The position numbers and the translations under genes were made by a program. This document shows, piece after piece, positions 16,021-24,431 of a stretch of DNA of 64,000 nucleotides (the first letter of the stretch is position 1; every line of letters begins with the position of its first letter). The stretch is from Flavobacterium taihuense (lineage in GTDB: Bacteria > Bacteroidota > Bacteroidia > Flavobacteriales > Flavobacteriaceae), in assembly GCF_019351435.1 (NCBI RefSeq), contig NZ_JAHWYN010000010.1, positions 90,720-154,719 on the forward strand. The letters run 5' to 3'. The notes beneath the pieces are model-generated. The model made no database searches. It was not told the origin of the DNA and saw only the letters and a list, made by a program, of their open reading frames with translations.

Positions 16021-17181
16021 ATGCGAAATTTCTTTTCACTCTTAAAAAGAGAATTCCAATTATTTTGGAAAAATGAAGTCTTGAGAATGCTTTTTATAGG
16101 AGCCCCTTTATTGTATGCAATTTTATTAGGCTACGTGTACAGTAAAGGAAAAGTAACCGATTTACCTATTATTGTAGTCGATCTAGATCAAACTGAAATG
16201 AGCGCCAAAACAATTGAAATGTTTAATGACAATGAAGTCATTACTGTTGCAACTGTTTTATTTGACCAAAACAATCTTTCCAAAATTATAATAGACAAAG
16301 AAGCCAATAGTGTAGTAATAATCCCAAAAGGATTTGAAAAAAACGTTCTAACCAAACGATGTCCTGAAATTACAACCATCGTTAACACTGCCAATATTTT
16401 GACCGCAAATTATGCCGCAACTGCCATTCAGGTTTGCTTAGGCACCTTAAAAGCCGGCATACAAATAGAAACGTTGCGCAAACAAGGCATCCCTGAAAAA
16501 TTGTTAGCAGAACAATATGAACCTTTCAAAACTACCTTCATAAAAAAAAATAATCGAAGCAGTAATTATATGTACTATCTATGGCCTGGGGTTTTGGCAG
16601 CCGTGTTACAACAGGTTATGCTCTTAGCATTAGCTTTGTCCTTTGCTTCTGAATTTGAAAACGGAACTTTTAAAATTTTAGTAAACCAATCGCCATCCAT
16701 TTTAAAAATGATGAGTATAAAAATCATTCCCTATCTCATTATGAGTTTTGGGATTTGGCTAATTTACTGGATGTTTACCTTTTATTTCCGAATACCATTT
16801 TTCGAAAATTTACTCCAACTCACATTTGTAGCTGGCATATTCGTATTGTCAGTTTCATTTATTGGAATACTCGTTAGCATCCTAATCCCAAATCAGCTTA
16901 AGGCAACAGAAATTTTAATGGTTATTGCCACGCCAAGCTTTATATTAAGCGGATTCAGTTGGCCTTTGAGTCAAATGCCTAATTGGGTTCAGGGTGTTGC
17001 TAATGTTATTCCACTTACCCATTTTTTGAAAGCTTTCAGAATATTAATTATTGAAAATGGCACACTTTTACAAACCTGGGATTCGATTCAAAACATGATT
17101 ATTATAGGAAGCATTTGTGCCGCTTGGGCTTATATCGCTTTGTATTTTAAGAAAAAATCGGTTCTAAAAAGTGACCTATAA
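16021..17181 (+). CDS. ABC-2 type permease, YhhJ-like
   Basis: A 386-residue inner-membrane permease. One N-terminal helix (MLFIGAPLLYAILLGYVYS) is followed by a large extracytoplasmic domain beginning VTDLPIIVVDLDQTEMSAKT. Five further helices lie in the C-terminal half, with the ABC2_membrane segment ATPSFILSGFSWPLSQMPNWV. This matches the YhhJ/YbhR group of ABC-2 exporters that work with HlyD and TolC partners. No ATP-binding subunit is in the operon, which ends at a bidirectional terminator. Either an ATPase is encoded elsewhere or a shared one is used. The transported substrate is unknown. Confidence 0.88.
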   Translation: MRNFFSLLKREFQLFWKNEVLRMLFIGAPLLYAILLGYVYSKGKVTDLPIIVVDLDQTEMSAKTIEMFNDNEVITVATVLFDQNNLSKIIIDKEANSVVIIPKGFEKNVLTKRCPEITTIVNTANILTANYAATAIQVCLGTLKAGIQIETLRKQGIPEKLLAEQYEPFKTTFIKKNNRSSNYMYYLWPGVLAAVLQQVMLLALALSFASEFENGTFKILVNQSPSILKMMSIKIIPYLIMSFGIWLIYWMFTFYFRIPFFENLLQLTFVAGIFVLSVSFIGILVSILIPNQLKATEILMVIATPSFILSGFSWPLSQMPNWVQGVANVIPLTHFLKAFRILIIENGTLLQTWDSIQNMIIIGSICAAWAYIALYFKKKSVLKSDL

Positions 17182-17223
17182 AAAACAAAGGCAAGAGAAA
17201 TAAAACTCTTGCCTTTTGTTTTT
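17181..17223. terminator. Bidirectional terminator between the permease and ABC-F genes
   Basis: AAAAACAAAGGCAAGAG and CTCTTGCCTTTTGTTTTT pair over 17 positions around the loop AAATAAAA. It serves both convergent genes. Confidence 0.9.
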
Positions 17224-17241
17224 CTTTTAAAGAAATAAAAA

Positions 17242-18876
17242 CTATTTTTCGATTTCTTTCATGCTGTCCATTTTCTTGTGAGCTAAGAAACCGGCTATAT
17301 CTTCAAAATGCTCTACAACACGTTTGTTTCCAAATTCAAAAACCTTAGTTGCTAATCCATCAAGAAAATCACGATCGTGAGAAACCAGAATTAAGGTCCC
17401 ATCAAAATCACGCAAAGCATCCTTGATAATATCTTTGGTTTTCATATCCAAGTGATTCGAAGGCTCATCCAGAATCAATAAATTTACTGGCTCCAATAAT
17501 AATTTGATCATAGCCAAACGTGTTTTTTCACCACCCGAAAGCACTTTTACTTTCTTAGTAACATCATCACCATGAAACATAAAAGCCCCCAAAATATCTT
17601 TAATCTTTGTTCTCACATCACCCACGGCAATATCATCAATAGTTTCAAAAATAGTAGCATTTTCATCTAATAAAGCTGCTTGATTTTGAGCAAAATAACC
17701 AATTTGAGAATTATGTCCAATTTCAACAGAACCACTATCAACACCAATTTCTTTCATTATGGCTTTGATCATTGTCGATTTTCCTTCTCCATTCTTCCCA
17801 ACAAAAGCAACCTTTTGACCTCTTTCAATGACAATATTCGCATCTTTAAAAACCACATGATCTCCATAGGACTTAGACATGTCTTTTACAATAACCGGAT
17901 ATTGTCCTGAGCGAACAGCTGGTGGGAATTTTAATTTTAATGCCGAAGTATCCACTTCATCAACCTGAACGATAACTAATTTTTCAAGCATTTTTACTCT
18001 CGACTGAACGGCATCTGTTTTAGAAAATGTCCCTTTAAATCGATCAATAAAAGCTCGGTTGTCAGCAATCATACGTTGTTGTTCATCGTATGCCTTTTGC
18101 TGGTGCATACGACGGTCTTTTCTTAGTTCTAAATAATGAGAATATTTAGCTTTATAATCATAAATACGTCCCATTGTCACTTCAATGGTGCGATTGGTAA
18201 TATTATCCACAAAAGCTCTATCGTGCGAAATCACTACAACAGCTTTGGCCGAATTGATTAAGAAATCTTCCAACCATTGAATACTTTCGATATCCATGTG
18301 ATTGGTTGGCTCATCAAGCAAAATTAAATCTGGCTTTTGCAAAAGGATTTTAGCCAACTCGATTCGCATTCTCCAACCTCCAGAAAATTCAGAAGTCTGA
18401 CGTGTAAAATCTTCTCTTTCAAAACCTAAACCAATTAGAATTTTCTCTACTTCAGCCTCATAATTTACTTCTTCAATTGCGTAGAATTTCTCGCTTAAGT
18501 CCGAAACTCTTTCAATCAATTTCATATACGCATCACTTTCATAATCGGTACGAATCGTCAATTGTTCATTGATTTCGTCGATTTCGGCTTTCATACTAAA
18601 AATTTCGCCAAACGCTTTTGAAGTTTCCTCCATTACCGTGGCACCATCTGTAGTCAATAAATGCTGCGGCAAATAAGCCACAACAGCATCTTTCGGCGCA
18701 GACACATTTCCTGTTGAAGGTTTGCTTTGTCCAGCAATAATTTTCAATAGTGTAGATTTACCCGCTCCATTTTTACCCATAAGGGCAATTTTATCATTTT
18801 CATTTATAGCAAAAGAAACATCACTAAAAAGGGACGTGCCTCCAAATTGAACCGAAATATCGTTTATTGTAATCAT
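17242..18876 (-). CDS. ABC-F family ATPase
   Basis: A 544-residue soluble protein with two ABC domains in tandem and no membrane segment, the hallmark of ABC-F proteins that act on the ribosome. Walker A motifs are GKNGAGKST and GKNGEGKST, the signatures FSGGWRMR and LSGGEKTR, and the Walker B regions LLLDEPTNHMD and LILDEPSNHLD. The linker with KAYDEQQRMIADNRAFIDRF and KMLEKL corresponds to the P-site interaction motif. The FSGGWRMR signature and length resemble E. coli YbiT more than Uup. It could be a general translation factor; antibiotic resistance is possible for the family but not indicated here. Confidence 0.93.
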   Translation of the reverse strand: MITINDISVQFGGTSLFSDVSFAINENDKIALMGKNGAGKSTLLKIIAGQSKPSTGNVSAPKDAVVAYLPQHLLTTDGATVMEETSKAFGEIFSMKAEIDEINEQLTIRTDYESDAYMKLIERVSDLSEKFYAIEEVNYEAEVEKILIGLGFEREDFTRQTSEFSGGWRMRIELAKILLQKPDLILLDEPTNHMDIESIQWLEDFLINSAKAVVVISHDRAFVDNITNRTIEVTMGRIYDYKAKYSHYLELRKDRRMHQQKAYDEQQRMIADNRAFIDRFKGTFSKTDAVQSRVKMLEKLVIVQVDEVDTSALKLKFPPAVRSGQYPVIVKDMSKSYGDHVVFKDANIVIERGQKVAFVGKNGEGKSTMIKAIMKEIGVDSGSVEIGHNSQIGYFAQNQAALLDENATIFETIDDIAVGDVRTKIKDILGAFMFHGDDVTKKVKVLSGGEKTRLAMIKLLLEPVNLLILDEPSNHLDMKTKDIIKDALRDFDGTLILVSHDRDFLDGLATKVFEFGNKRVVEHFEDIAGFLAHKKMDSMKEIEK

Positions 18877-19088
18877 TATAAAAAGTTAGAAGTTAGAGGC
18901 TAGAAATTTAAAGTTCCATCCTCAATAAATTAAAAGGTGCAAAGATAGATTAAATAAAGAATTGGACAACACAATTAGATTTTTAGGGGTCCTAGATTTT
19001 GTATTAAAAATAAATTCGATAATTCACATAATACTCTATGCGAATTATCGAATTAAAAATTGGGAACAATCTAAAAAATTCAATCCAA

Positions 19089-20264
19089 TTATTCTTTTCT
19101 CCATTTTTTTGATTCCTCAAAAATATGCTCCAAGATTGCAGCTTCTTTTTCATTAAAATCTACATTTCTTCGGCTCATTACCAACCTTGCTGTTTCAAAA
19201 GCTTTTTTGGTCACATAAGTAGTAAATCCCGCAGCACCTCCCCAAGAAAAACTTGGTACAAAATTGCGAGGAAAACCGCTTCCAAAAATATTGGCACTCA
19301 CTCCTACTACGGTCCCTGTGTTAAACATAGTATTGATCCCGCATTTACTATGATCTCCCATCATCAATCCACAAAACTGAAGACCGGTTTTGGCAAATCC
19401 TTCGGTTTCATAACTCCACAGTTTTACTTCCTCGTAATTATTTTTTAGATTCGAATTATTACTGTCAGCTCCAATGTTACACCATTCTCCTAATACAGAA
19501 TCACCTAGAAACCCGTCGTGACCTTTATTGGAATACGCAAAAAGCACAGCATTTTTTACCTCTCCACCAATTCTCGAATAAGGCCCTACAGTTGTTGCTC
19601 CATAAACTTTGGCGCCCATTTTTACTTGTGCGTTTTCGCATAAAGCAAAAGGCCCACGAATGATAGATCCTTCCATTATTTCCGAATCTTTACCTATATA
19701 TATGGGGCCTTCGGAAGCATTCAAGGTTACAAACTCCAATTTGGCTCCTTCTTCTATAAAAACATTTTCTGGCGCAATTACATTGACACTTTTTGGGATT
19801 GGTTGTGATTTTCTATCTTCGGTTAAAAATTCGAAATCTTCACGGATAGCAATATCATTTTTGGAAAAAATATCCCAAGTATGCTCAATTGTGATGCAAT
19901 CTTCATTGTATTCCAGAATTTCGTAGGCATCAAAATCAACGGATTCTTGTTCATTATTTGTATAAAAAGCAATAACATCATCCCCTTTGAAAATCGCTTG
20001 ATTAGGTCCAAGATTACTAACCATTTCGACCAAAACAGCATTTGGCAGAAAAGAGGCATTAATCATAACATTTTCTTCCAATTCAACCATCGGAAATTTC
20101 TCTGACAAATATTCCTCGGTTACTGTTGTTGTGGTAGATCCCAAATGCATCTCCCATTTTTGACGAATCGTCATAATACCAACAAGAATATCGGCAACAG
20201 GACGAGTAAAAGTAAAGGGTAACAAGGCATTTCGAGCGGGACCGTCAAAAAGTATGTAGTTCAT
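19089..20264 (-). CDS. GlmU-like protein with left-handed beta-helix
   Basis: A 391-residue protein resembling GlmU in layout. The N-terminal third (MNYILFDGPARNALLPFTFT, then RPVADILVGIMTIRQKWE) corresponds to a nucleotidyltransferase start but lacks the G-x-G-T-R loop that binds UTP in true GlmU. From about residue 165 there are hexapeptide-type turns (VIAPENVFIEEGAKL, YIGKDSEIMEGSIIRGPFAL, VKMGAKVYGATTVGPYSRIG), the left-handed helix of acyltransferases. It probably belongs to the Bacteroidetes GlmU-family group next to rpmE2. A sugar-nucleotide or acyl transfer role is likely but the substrate is unknown. Confidence 0.85.
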   Translation of the reverse strand: MNYILFDGPARNALLPFTFTRPVADILVGIMTIRQKWEMHLGSTTTTVTEEYLSEKFPMVELEENVMINASFLPNAVLVEMVSNLGPNQAIFKGDDVIAFYTNNEQESVDFDAYEILEYNEDCITIEHTWDIFSKNDIAIREDFEFLTEDRKSQPIPKSVNVIAPENVFIEEGAKLEFVTLNASEGPIYIGKDSEIMEGSIIRGPFALCENAQVKMGAKVYGATTVGPYSRIGGEVKNAVLFAYSNKGHDGFLGDSVLGEWCNIGADSNNSNLKNNYEEVKLWSYETEGFAKTGLQFCGLMMGDHSKCGINTMFNTGTVVGVSANIFGSGFPRNFVPSFSWGGAAGFTTYVTKKAFETARLVMSRRNVDFNEKEAAILEHIFEESKKWRKE

Positions 20265-20382
20265 AAATTAAATTGTAAAGTGTTAAAATGTGATTTGGTT
20301 ATCACCGCAAAGTTACAACTATTTTTAAATGTATATAGAAGTAAGGAATCCCACACGAAAAGAATCTAAAACAAAATTCCAT

Positions 20383-20412
20383 AAAAAAAGCCCCGCAAAT
20401 TGCGAGGCTTTA
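20383..20412 (-). terminator. Terminator of rpmE2
   Basis: On the minus strand AAAGCCTCGC and GCGGGGCTTTTTTT form a GC-rich stem around AATTT, 23 bp past the L31 stop codon. Confidence 0.85.
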
Positions 20413-20434
20413 ATGTATTTGAAAACAGTTAAAA

Positions 20435-20686
20435 TTATTTAACGTGTTTAGCGTATTTAGTTTTGAATTTATCAATACGTCCTGCAGTATCGATAAGTTT
20501 AGATTTACCTGTGTAAAAAGGGTGAGAAGTTCTAGAAATCTCCATTTTTACAACTGGATATTCAACACCATCAACAATAATCGTTTCTCTAGTATCAGCA
20601 GTAGATTTAGTAATAAAAACATCTTCGTTTGACATGTCTTTAAAAGCAACTAATCTGTAATTTTCTGGGTGTACACCTTTTTTCAT
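20435..20686 (-). CDS. rpmE2: 50S ribosomal protein L31, type B
   Basis: An 83-residue type B (zinc-independent) L31. [20 protein letters not shown], the [19 protein letters not shown] block and the [16 protein letters not shown] end are diagnostic. The CxxC zinc ligands of type A L31 are absent, as expected: the start reads [10 protein letters not shown] rather than having a cysteine pair. A consensus promoter lies at 20796-20824, giving a leader of about 100 nt. In other bacteria type B L31 is used under zinc limitation, but in Bacteroidetes it is often the only L31. Confidence 0.96.
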   Translation of the reverse strand: MKKGVHPENYRLVAFKDMSNEDVFITKSTADTRETIIVDGVEYPVVKMEISRTSHPFYTGKSKLIDTAGRIDKFKTKYAKHVK

Positions 20687-20795
20687 CTTAAATCTTTTTT
20701 ATTTGTTAATTATAACTTGTCTTGAAGCTTTTCTTCTAACAGAAAAGGTATAAACGTGCTATAACTTTTTGTTTTACAATATTATTTTGAGTTTG

Positions 20796-20824
20796 CAAAT
20801 TTACACTTATTTTTCAATATACAA
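20796..20824 (-). promoter_or_regulatory. Consensus promoter of rpmE2
   Basis: Minus-strand TTG (20822-20824), an 18-bp spacer and TAAATTTG (20796-20803). Confidence 0.75.
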
Positions 20825-20892
20825 ACCTTTGTGCAACTTTTTTTATATGGGCGTAAAAATCATTTTTTACACTTCATTATATTGGGAATTGC

Positions 20893-20900
20893 TATATTTG
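20893..20900 (+). promoter_or_regulatory. -7 element of the DUF4199/GT2 operon
   Basis: TATATTTG, 22 bp before the ATG at 20923. There is no good TTG at the -33 distance. Confidence 0.55.
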
Positions 20901-20922
20901 TAAATTAATAAAAACAGTCTCT

Positions 20923-21465
20923 ATGGAAAATAATGTATCACCAGCAAAATCTGGTGTTTTGTATGGTGTTTTATTCGGTATTATAATGGTATTGGAATTC
21001 GTGATTATGTATCTAGTCGGAATGAAATCATTAATCAATACTAGTGTAGGTACAATTGTAAACATTTCGAATTACATGATATTACCTCTCTTATTTATTT
21101 TTATAGGCTGTACAAATTACAAGAAAAAAATCAATAACGGTTTTATCACCCTTACCGAGAGTCTCAAAACAGGAATTTCTATAACTTTTATCGCCGCGCT
21201 TATATATGCCATTTTTAATGTTATTTTTAATTTCATTTTTCCCGAATTCATAGATGAAATGATAGCTATTACTAAAGAAGGTATGCTAGCAAAAAATCCA
21301 AACATGACAAGTGAACAAATTGAAATGGGACTTTCAATGGTAAAAAAGTTTATGAATCCTTTAATTGTTTTACCTGTAACATTAGCCATGTATTCTTTCT
21401 TTGGTTTAATTTACTCCCTCATTGTAGGCGTAATAGTGAAAAATAAAAAACCACAAAGCTTCTAA
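20923..21465 (+). CDS. DUF4199 membrane protein
   Basis: A 180-residue membrane protein with four predicted helices: GVLYGVLFGIIMVLEFVIMY, ISNYMILPLLFIFIGC, ISITFIAALIYAIFNVIFNF and PVTLAMYSFFGLIYSLIVGV. The loop FPEFIDEMIAITKEGMLAKN and the segment YKKKINNGFITLTESLKTG between helices 2 and 3 are the DUF4199 signature. It lies 3 bp upstream of the glycosyltransferase gene, the common arrangement in this phylum, so it may help membrane glycosyl transfer. Function not established. Confidence 0.9.
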   Translation: MENNVSPAKSGVLYGVLFGIIMVLEFVIMYLVGMKSLINTSVGTIVNISNYMILPLLFIFIGCTNYKKKINNGFITLTESLKTGISITFIAALIYAIFNVIFNFIFPEFIDEMIAITKEGMLAKNPNMTSEQIEMGLSMVKKFMNPLIVLPVTLAMYSFFGLIYSLIVGVIVKNKKPQSF

Positions 21466-21468
21466 TTA

Positions 21469-22425
21469 ATGAATTTATCAATACTCATACCGCTTCTTAA
21501 CGAAGAGGAATCACTACAAGAATTGTACACTTGGATTATTTCGATAATGAATTCGCACAATTACAGTTATGAAATCATTTTTCTGGATGACGGAAGTACT
21601 GATGAATCTTGGAACATCATAGAAGGTTTTGCAACAGAAAATCCAAATGTTAAAGGGATTCGATTCATGAAAAACTTTGGAAAATCTCAAGCTTTGCATG
21701 CTGGTTTCGCTAAGGCAAAAGGCGATGTAATTATCACGATGGATGCCGATTTACAGGACAGTCCTGACGAGATACCGGGTTTGTATGAAATGATTACCAC
21801 TCAAAAATACGATTTGGTTTCGGGTTGGAAAAAGAAACGTTACGACTCTGTTGTTGCCAAAAATCTTCCATCGAAATTATTCAATTGGGCGGCCAGAAAA
21901 ACATCTGGAGTGGAATTGAATGATTTTAACTGCGGACTGAAAGCATATAAAAACGTAGTGGTTAAAAATATTGAAGTATCTGGTGAAATGCACCGATACA
22001 TTCCAGTTTTGGCGAAAAATGCTGGTTTTGGAAAAATTGGCGAGAAAGTAGTGCAGCACCAAGCTAGAAAATATGGTGAGACCAAATTTGGGATGGAACG
22101 TTTCATCAATGGTTTCTTGGATTTAATCACGATTTGGTTTCTTTCTCGATTTGGAAAAAGACCTATGCATTTATTTGGTGCGATTGGTTCCCTAATGTTT
22201 ATCATTGGCTTTTTATTGGCTGGATACATTGGAGTTTCGAAACTGTATCATATGTATATGGGAATGCGTTACAATTTAGTAACCAGCAATCCTTGGTTTT
22301 TCATTGCATTGACAACAATGGTTTTGGGAACACAATTGTTTTTGGCAGGATTTCTGGGAGAAATTATTTTGAGAACCAAAAACAACGAGGAACGTTACAA
22401 GGTTTCAACTGAAGTGAATTTTTAA
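21469..22425 (+). CDS. GT2 polyprenyl-phosphate glycosyltransferase (GtrB/DPM1-like)
   Basis: A 318-residue GT-A glycosyltransferase with two C-terminal transmembrane helices. NLSILIPLLNEEESLQELY begins the domain. LDDGSTD and MDADLQDSP supply nucleotide and metal binding. The late motif NCGLKAYKN and the amphipathic HQARKYGETKFGMERF are typical of dolichyl- or undecaprenyl-phosphate mannose/glucose synthases. The helices LFGAIGSLMFIIGFLLAGYI and FFIALTTMVLGTQLFLAGFL anchor it. It probably charges a polyprenyl phosphate with a sugar for envelope glycan synthesis. The phosphosugar mutase downstream could supply precursor. Confidence 0.9.
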   Translation: MNLSILIPLLNEEESLQELYTWIISIMNSHNYSYEIIFLDDGSTDESWNIIEGFATENPNVKGIRFMKNFGKSQALHAGFAKAKGDVIITMDADLQDSPDEIPGLYEMITTQKYDLVSGWKKKRYDSVVAKNLPSKLFNWAARKTSGVELNDFNCGLKAYKNVVVKNIEVSGEMHRYIPVLAKNAGFGKIGEKVVQHQARKYGETKFGMERFINGFLDLITIWFLSRFGKRPMHLFGAIGSLMFIIGFLLAGYIGVSKLYHMYMGMRYNLVTSNPWFFIALTTMVLGTQLFLAGFLGEIILRTKNNEERYKVSTEVNF

Positions 22426-22503
22426 ATTCTTACTCAGAAACTTTCTTCGGATATAAAATAAAAAAATTAGGTTTTAAAAACTAAATTTCTCGCTTTACGG
22501 GTC

Positions 22504-22570
22504 TAGCCCTGATAGGAGCGGCATCCCACGCTTTTGGGCGTGGATATAGCGGATAGCAGGAATAGCTCCT
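22504..22570. ncRNA. Structured intergenic element, copy 1
   Basis: The element begins with TAGCCCTGAT, then a 6-bp outer helix AGGAGC/GCTCCT, an inner hairpin around TTTTG (ATCCCACGC with GCGTGGAT, one bulge), and a second conserved block AGCGGATAGCAGGAA before the outer 3' arm. Copy 2 at 46530-46619 keeps both conserved blocks but has different, still complementary, helices. It may correspond to the Rfam Flavo-1 motif, which I cannot verify here. It lies between the GT2 and phosphosugar mutase genes; whether it acts as an independent RNA, a 5' leader or a mobile repeat is open. Confidence 0.6.
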
Positions 22571-22628
22571 AATAAAACTGATATTTTTGCTTTAACAAAA
22601 TAGATTAACAACTTAAACTAAATATAAA

Positions 22629-24356
22629 ATGCATATACCTCAAAACATTTTAGACGCAGTAAACGAATGGTTGACCCCAACGTTTGATAACGAAACACAA
22701 GTGGCCGTTAAAGAATTGATGACGACTTCGCCAAAAGAACTGGAAGAGAGTTTTTATAAGAATTTGGAATTTGGAACCGGTGGTATGCGAGGTGTAATGG
22801 GAGTTGGAAACAACCGCATCAACAAATATACGCTTGGAAAAAACACTCAAGGGCTTTCTAATTATTTACACACTGTTTTTCCAGGACAGGCCTTGAAGGT
22901 TGTAATTGCTTATGATTGCCGTCATAACAGTCAATCTTTAGCTAAAGTGGTTGCTGATGTTTTCTCTGCGAATGGAATTCAAGTGTATTTGTTTTCGGAT
23001 TTGAGACCGACACCAGAATTGTCTTTTGCGCTAAAACATTTAGGTTGTCAGTGCGGTATCGTACTTACGGCATCACACAATCCGCCAGAATACAATGGGT
23101 ACAAAGTGTACTGGCAAGATGGCGGACAAATTGTTCCTCCACAAGACGCAGCTATCATTGATGTTATTGAAAATTTGAATTACAACGAAATCAAATTTTC
23201 GGCAAATGAAAATTTGATTAAATACATAGACACAGAAATTGACGAAGCTTTTGTAAAATCGTCTGTAGAGAATGCAAGTTTCAACACTCCAAAAGAAGCC
23301 AAAGACAACTTGAACATTGTATTTACTTCTTTGCACGGAACTTCAATCATGTCTGTTCCTGCAACTTTGGAAAAAGCGGGTTATACTAATGTGAACATTG
23401 TTCCGGAACAAGCCAAACCAGATGGAAATTTCCCAACAGTTAAATCTCCAAATCCAGAAGAGCCCGAAGCATTGACGATGGCACTTGCCTTGGCAGACAA
23501 ATTGAATGCGGATATCGTTGTTGGTACAGATCCAGATTGTGACCGTTTAGGAGTTGCCGTTCGAAATAACGAAGGCAAAATGATTTTGTTGAACGGAAAT
23601 CAAACGATGATCTTGATGACGGCATTTCTATTGGAACAATGGAAAAAAGCGGGTAAGATAAACGGAAAACAATTTGTGGGTTCTACTATTGTTTCCACTC
23701 CAATGATTATGGAATTAGCAACAGCCTATGGTGTAGAATGCAAAGTGGGATTAACAGGTTTTAAATGGATAGCCAAAATGATTAAAGATTTTCCAGAACT
23801 GCAATTCATTGGCGGTGGAGAAGAAAGTTTTGGATACATGGTTGGAGATGCTGTTCGTGATAAAGATGCCGTTGCAGCTACTTTATTGATCTGCGAAGTT
23901 GCGGCTCAAGCCAAAGCCAAAGGAAGTTCTGTTTACAATGCCTTACTGCAACATTACGTAGATTTTGGTTTCTACAAAGAGCATTTAGTTTCCCTTACCA
24001 AAAAAGGCATGGAAGGATTGGCCGAAATCAATCAAATGATGGTTGACTTACGCGAAAATCCTCTGAAAGAAATTAATGGTCAAAGAGTGGTGATGGTAGA
24101 AGATTATAAAGCATCTATCGCCAAAAACTTGTTTACCGGTGAAGAAGAAACTATAGACATGCCTAAATCTGACGTATTAATCTATTATACAGAAGACGGT
24201 TCTAAAATATGTGCTAGACCAAGCGGAACAGAGCCTAAAATCAAATTTTACATCAGCGTAAAAACCGAATTAGACAGTATTGCCAATTTTACTAAAGTAG
24301 AAGAAGTGTTAAACGAAAAGATTAAAAATATAATTATTGCAATGCAATTGAGCTAA
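22629..24356 (+). CDS. Phosphosugar mutase (phosphoglucomutase/phosphomannomutase)
   Basis: A 575-residue enzyme of the alpha-D-phosphohexomutase superfamily, moving a phosphate between C1 and C6 of a hexose. All four active-site parts are present: the phosphoserine loop TASHNPPEYNGYKVY (about residues 147-161), the metal loop GTDPDCDR, the sugar loop GGEESFGYMVGD, and the phosphate-binding RPSGTEPKIKFY near the C-terminus. Length and the GTGGMRGVMGVG start match the Pgm2-type group. It supplies sugar-1-phosphates for glycan precursors, fitting the glycosyltransferase upstream. Confidence 0.94.
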   Translation: MHIPQNILDAVNEWLTPTFDNETQVAVKELMTTSPKELEESFYKNLEFGTGGMRGVMGVGNNRINKYTLGKNTQGLSNYLHTVFPGQALKVVIAYDCRHNSQSLAKVVADVFSANGIQVYLFSDLRPTPELSFALKHLGCQCGIVLTASHNPPEYNGYKVYWQDGGQIVPPQDAAIIDVIENLNYNEIKFSANENLIKYIDTEIDEAFVKSSVENASFNTPKEAKDNLNIVFTSLHGTSIMSVPATLEKAGYTNVNIVPEQAKPDGNFPTVKSPNPEEPEALTMALALADKLNADIVVGTDPDCDRLGVAVRNNEGKMILLNGNQTMILMTAFLLEQWKKAGKINGKQFVGSTIVSTPMIMELATAYGVECKVGLTGFKWIAKMIKDFPELQFIGGGEESFGYMVGDAVRDKDAVAATLLICEVAAQAKAKGSSVYNALLQHYVDFGFYKEHLVSLTKKGMEGLAEINQMMVDLRENPLKEINGQRVVMVEDYKASIAKNLFTGEEETIDMPKSDVLIYYTEDGSKICARPSGTEPKIKFYISVKTELDSIANFTKVEEVLNEKIKNIIIAMQLS

Positions 24357-24431
24357 TTCACTTGTACTAAAAAAATTGATTTAATTAACTAAAATTGAGT
24401 TAATCAAATTAATCTCAATACAATCAAAAAA

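Noticed and set aside
18962..19156. 64-codon plus-strand frame between the ABC-F and GlmU-like genes
   Set aside because: It overlaps the 3' end of the GlmU-like gene, has no signal or family, and its composition is that of intergenic DNA.
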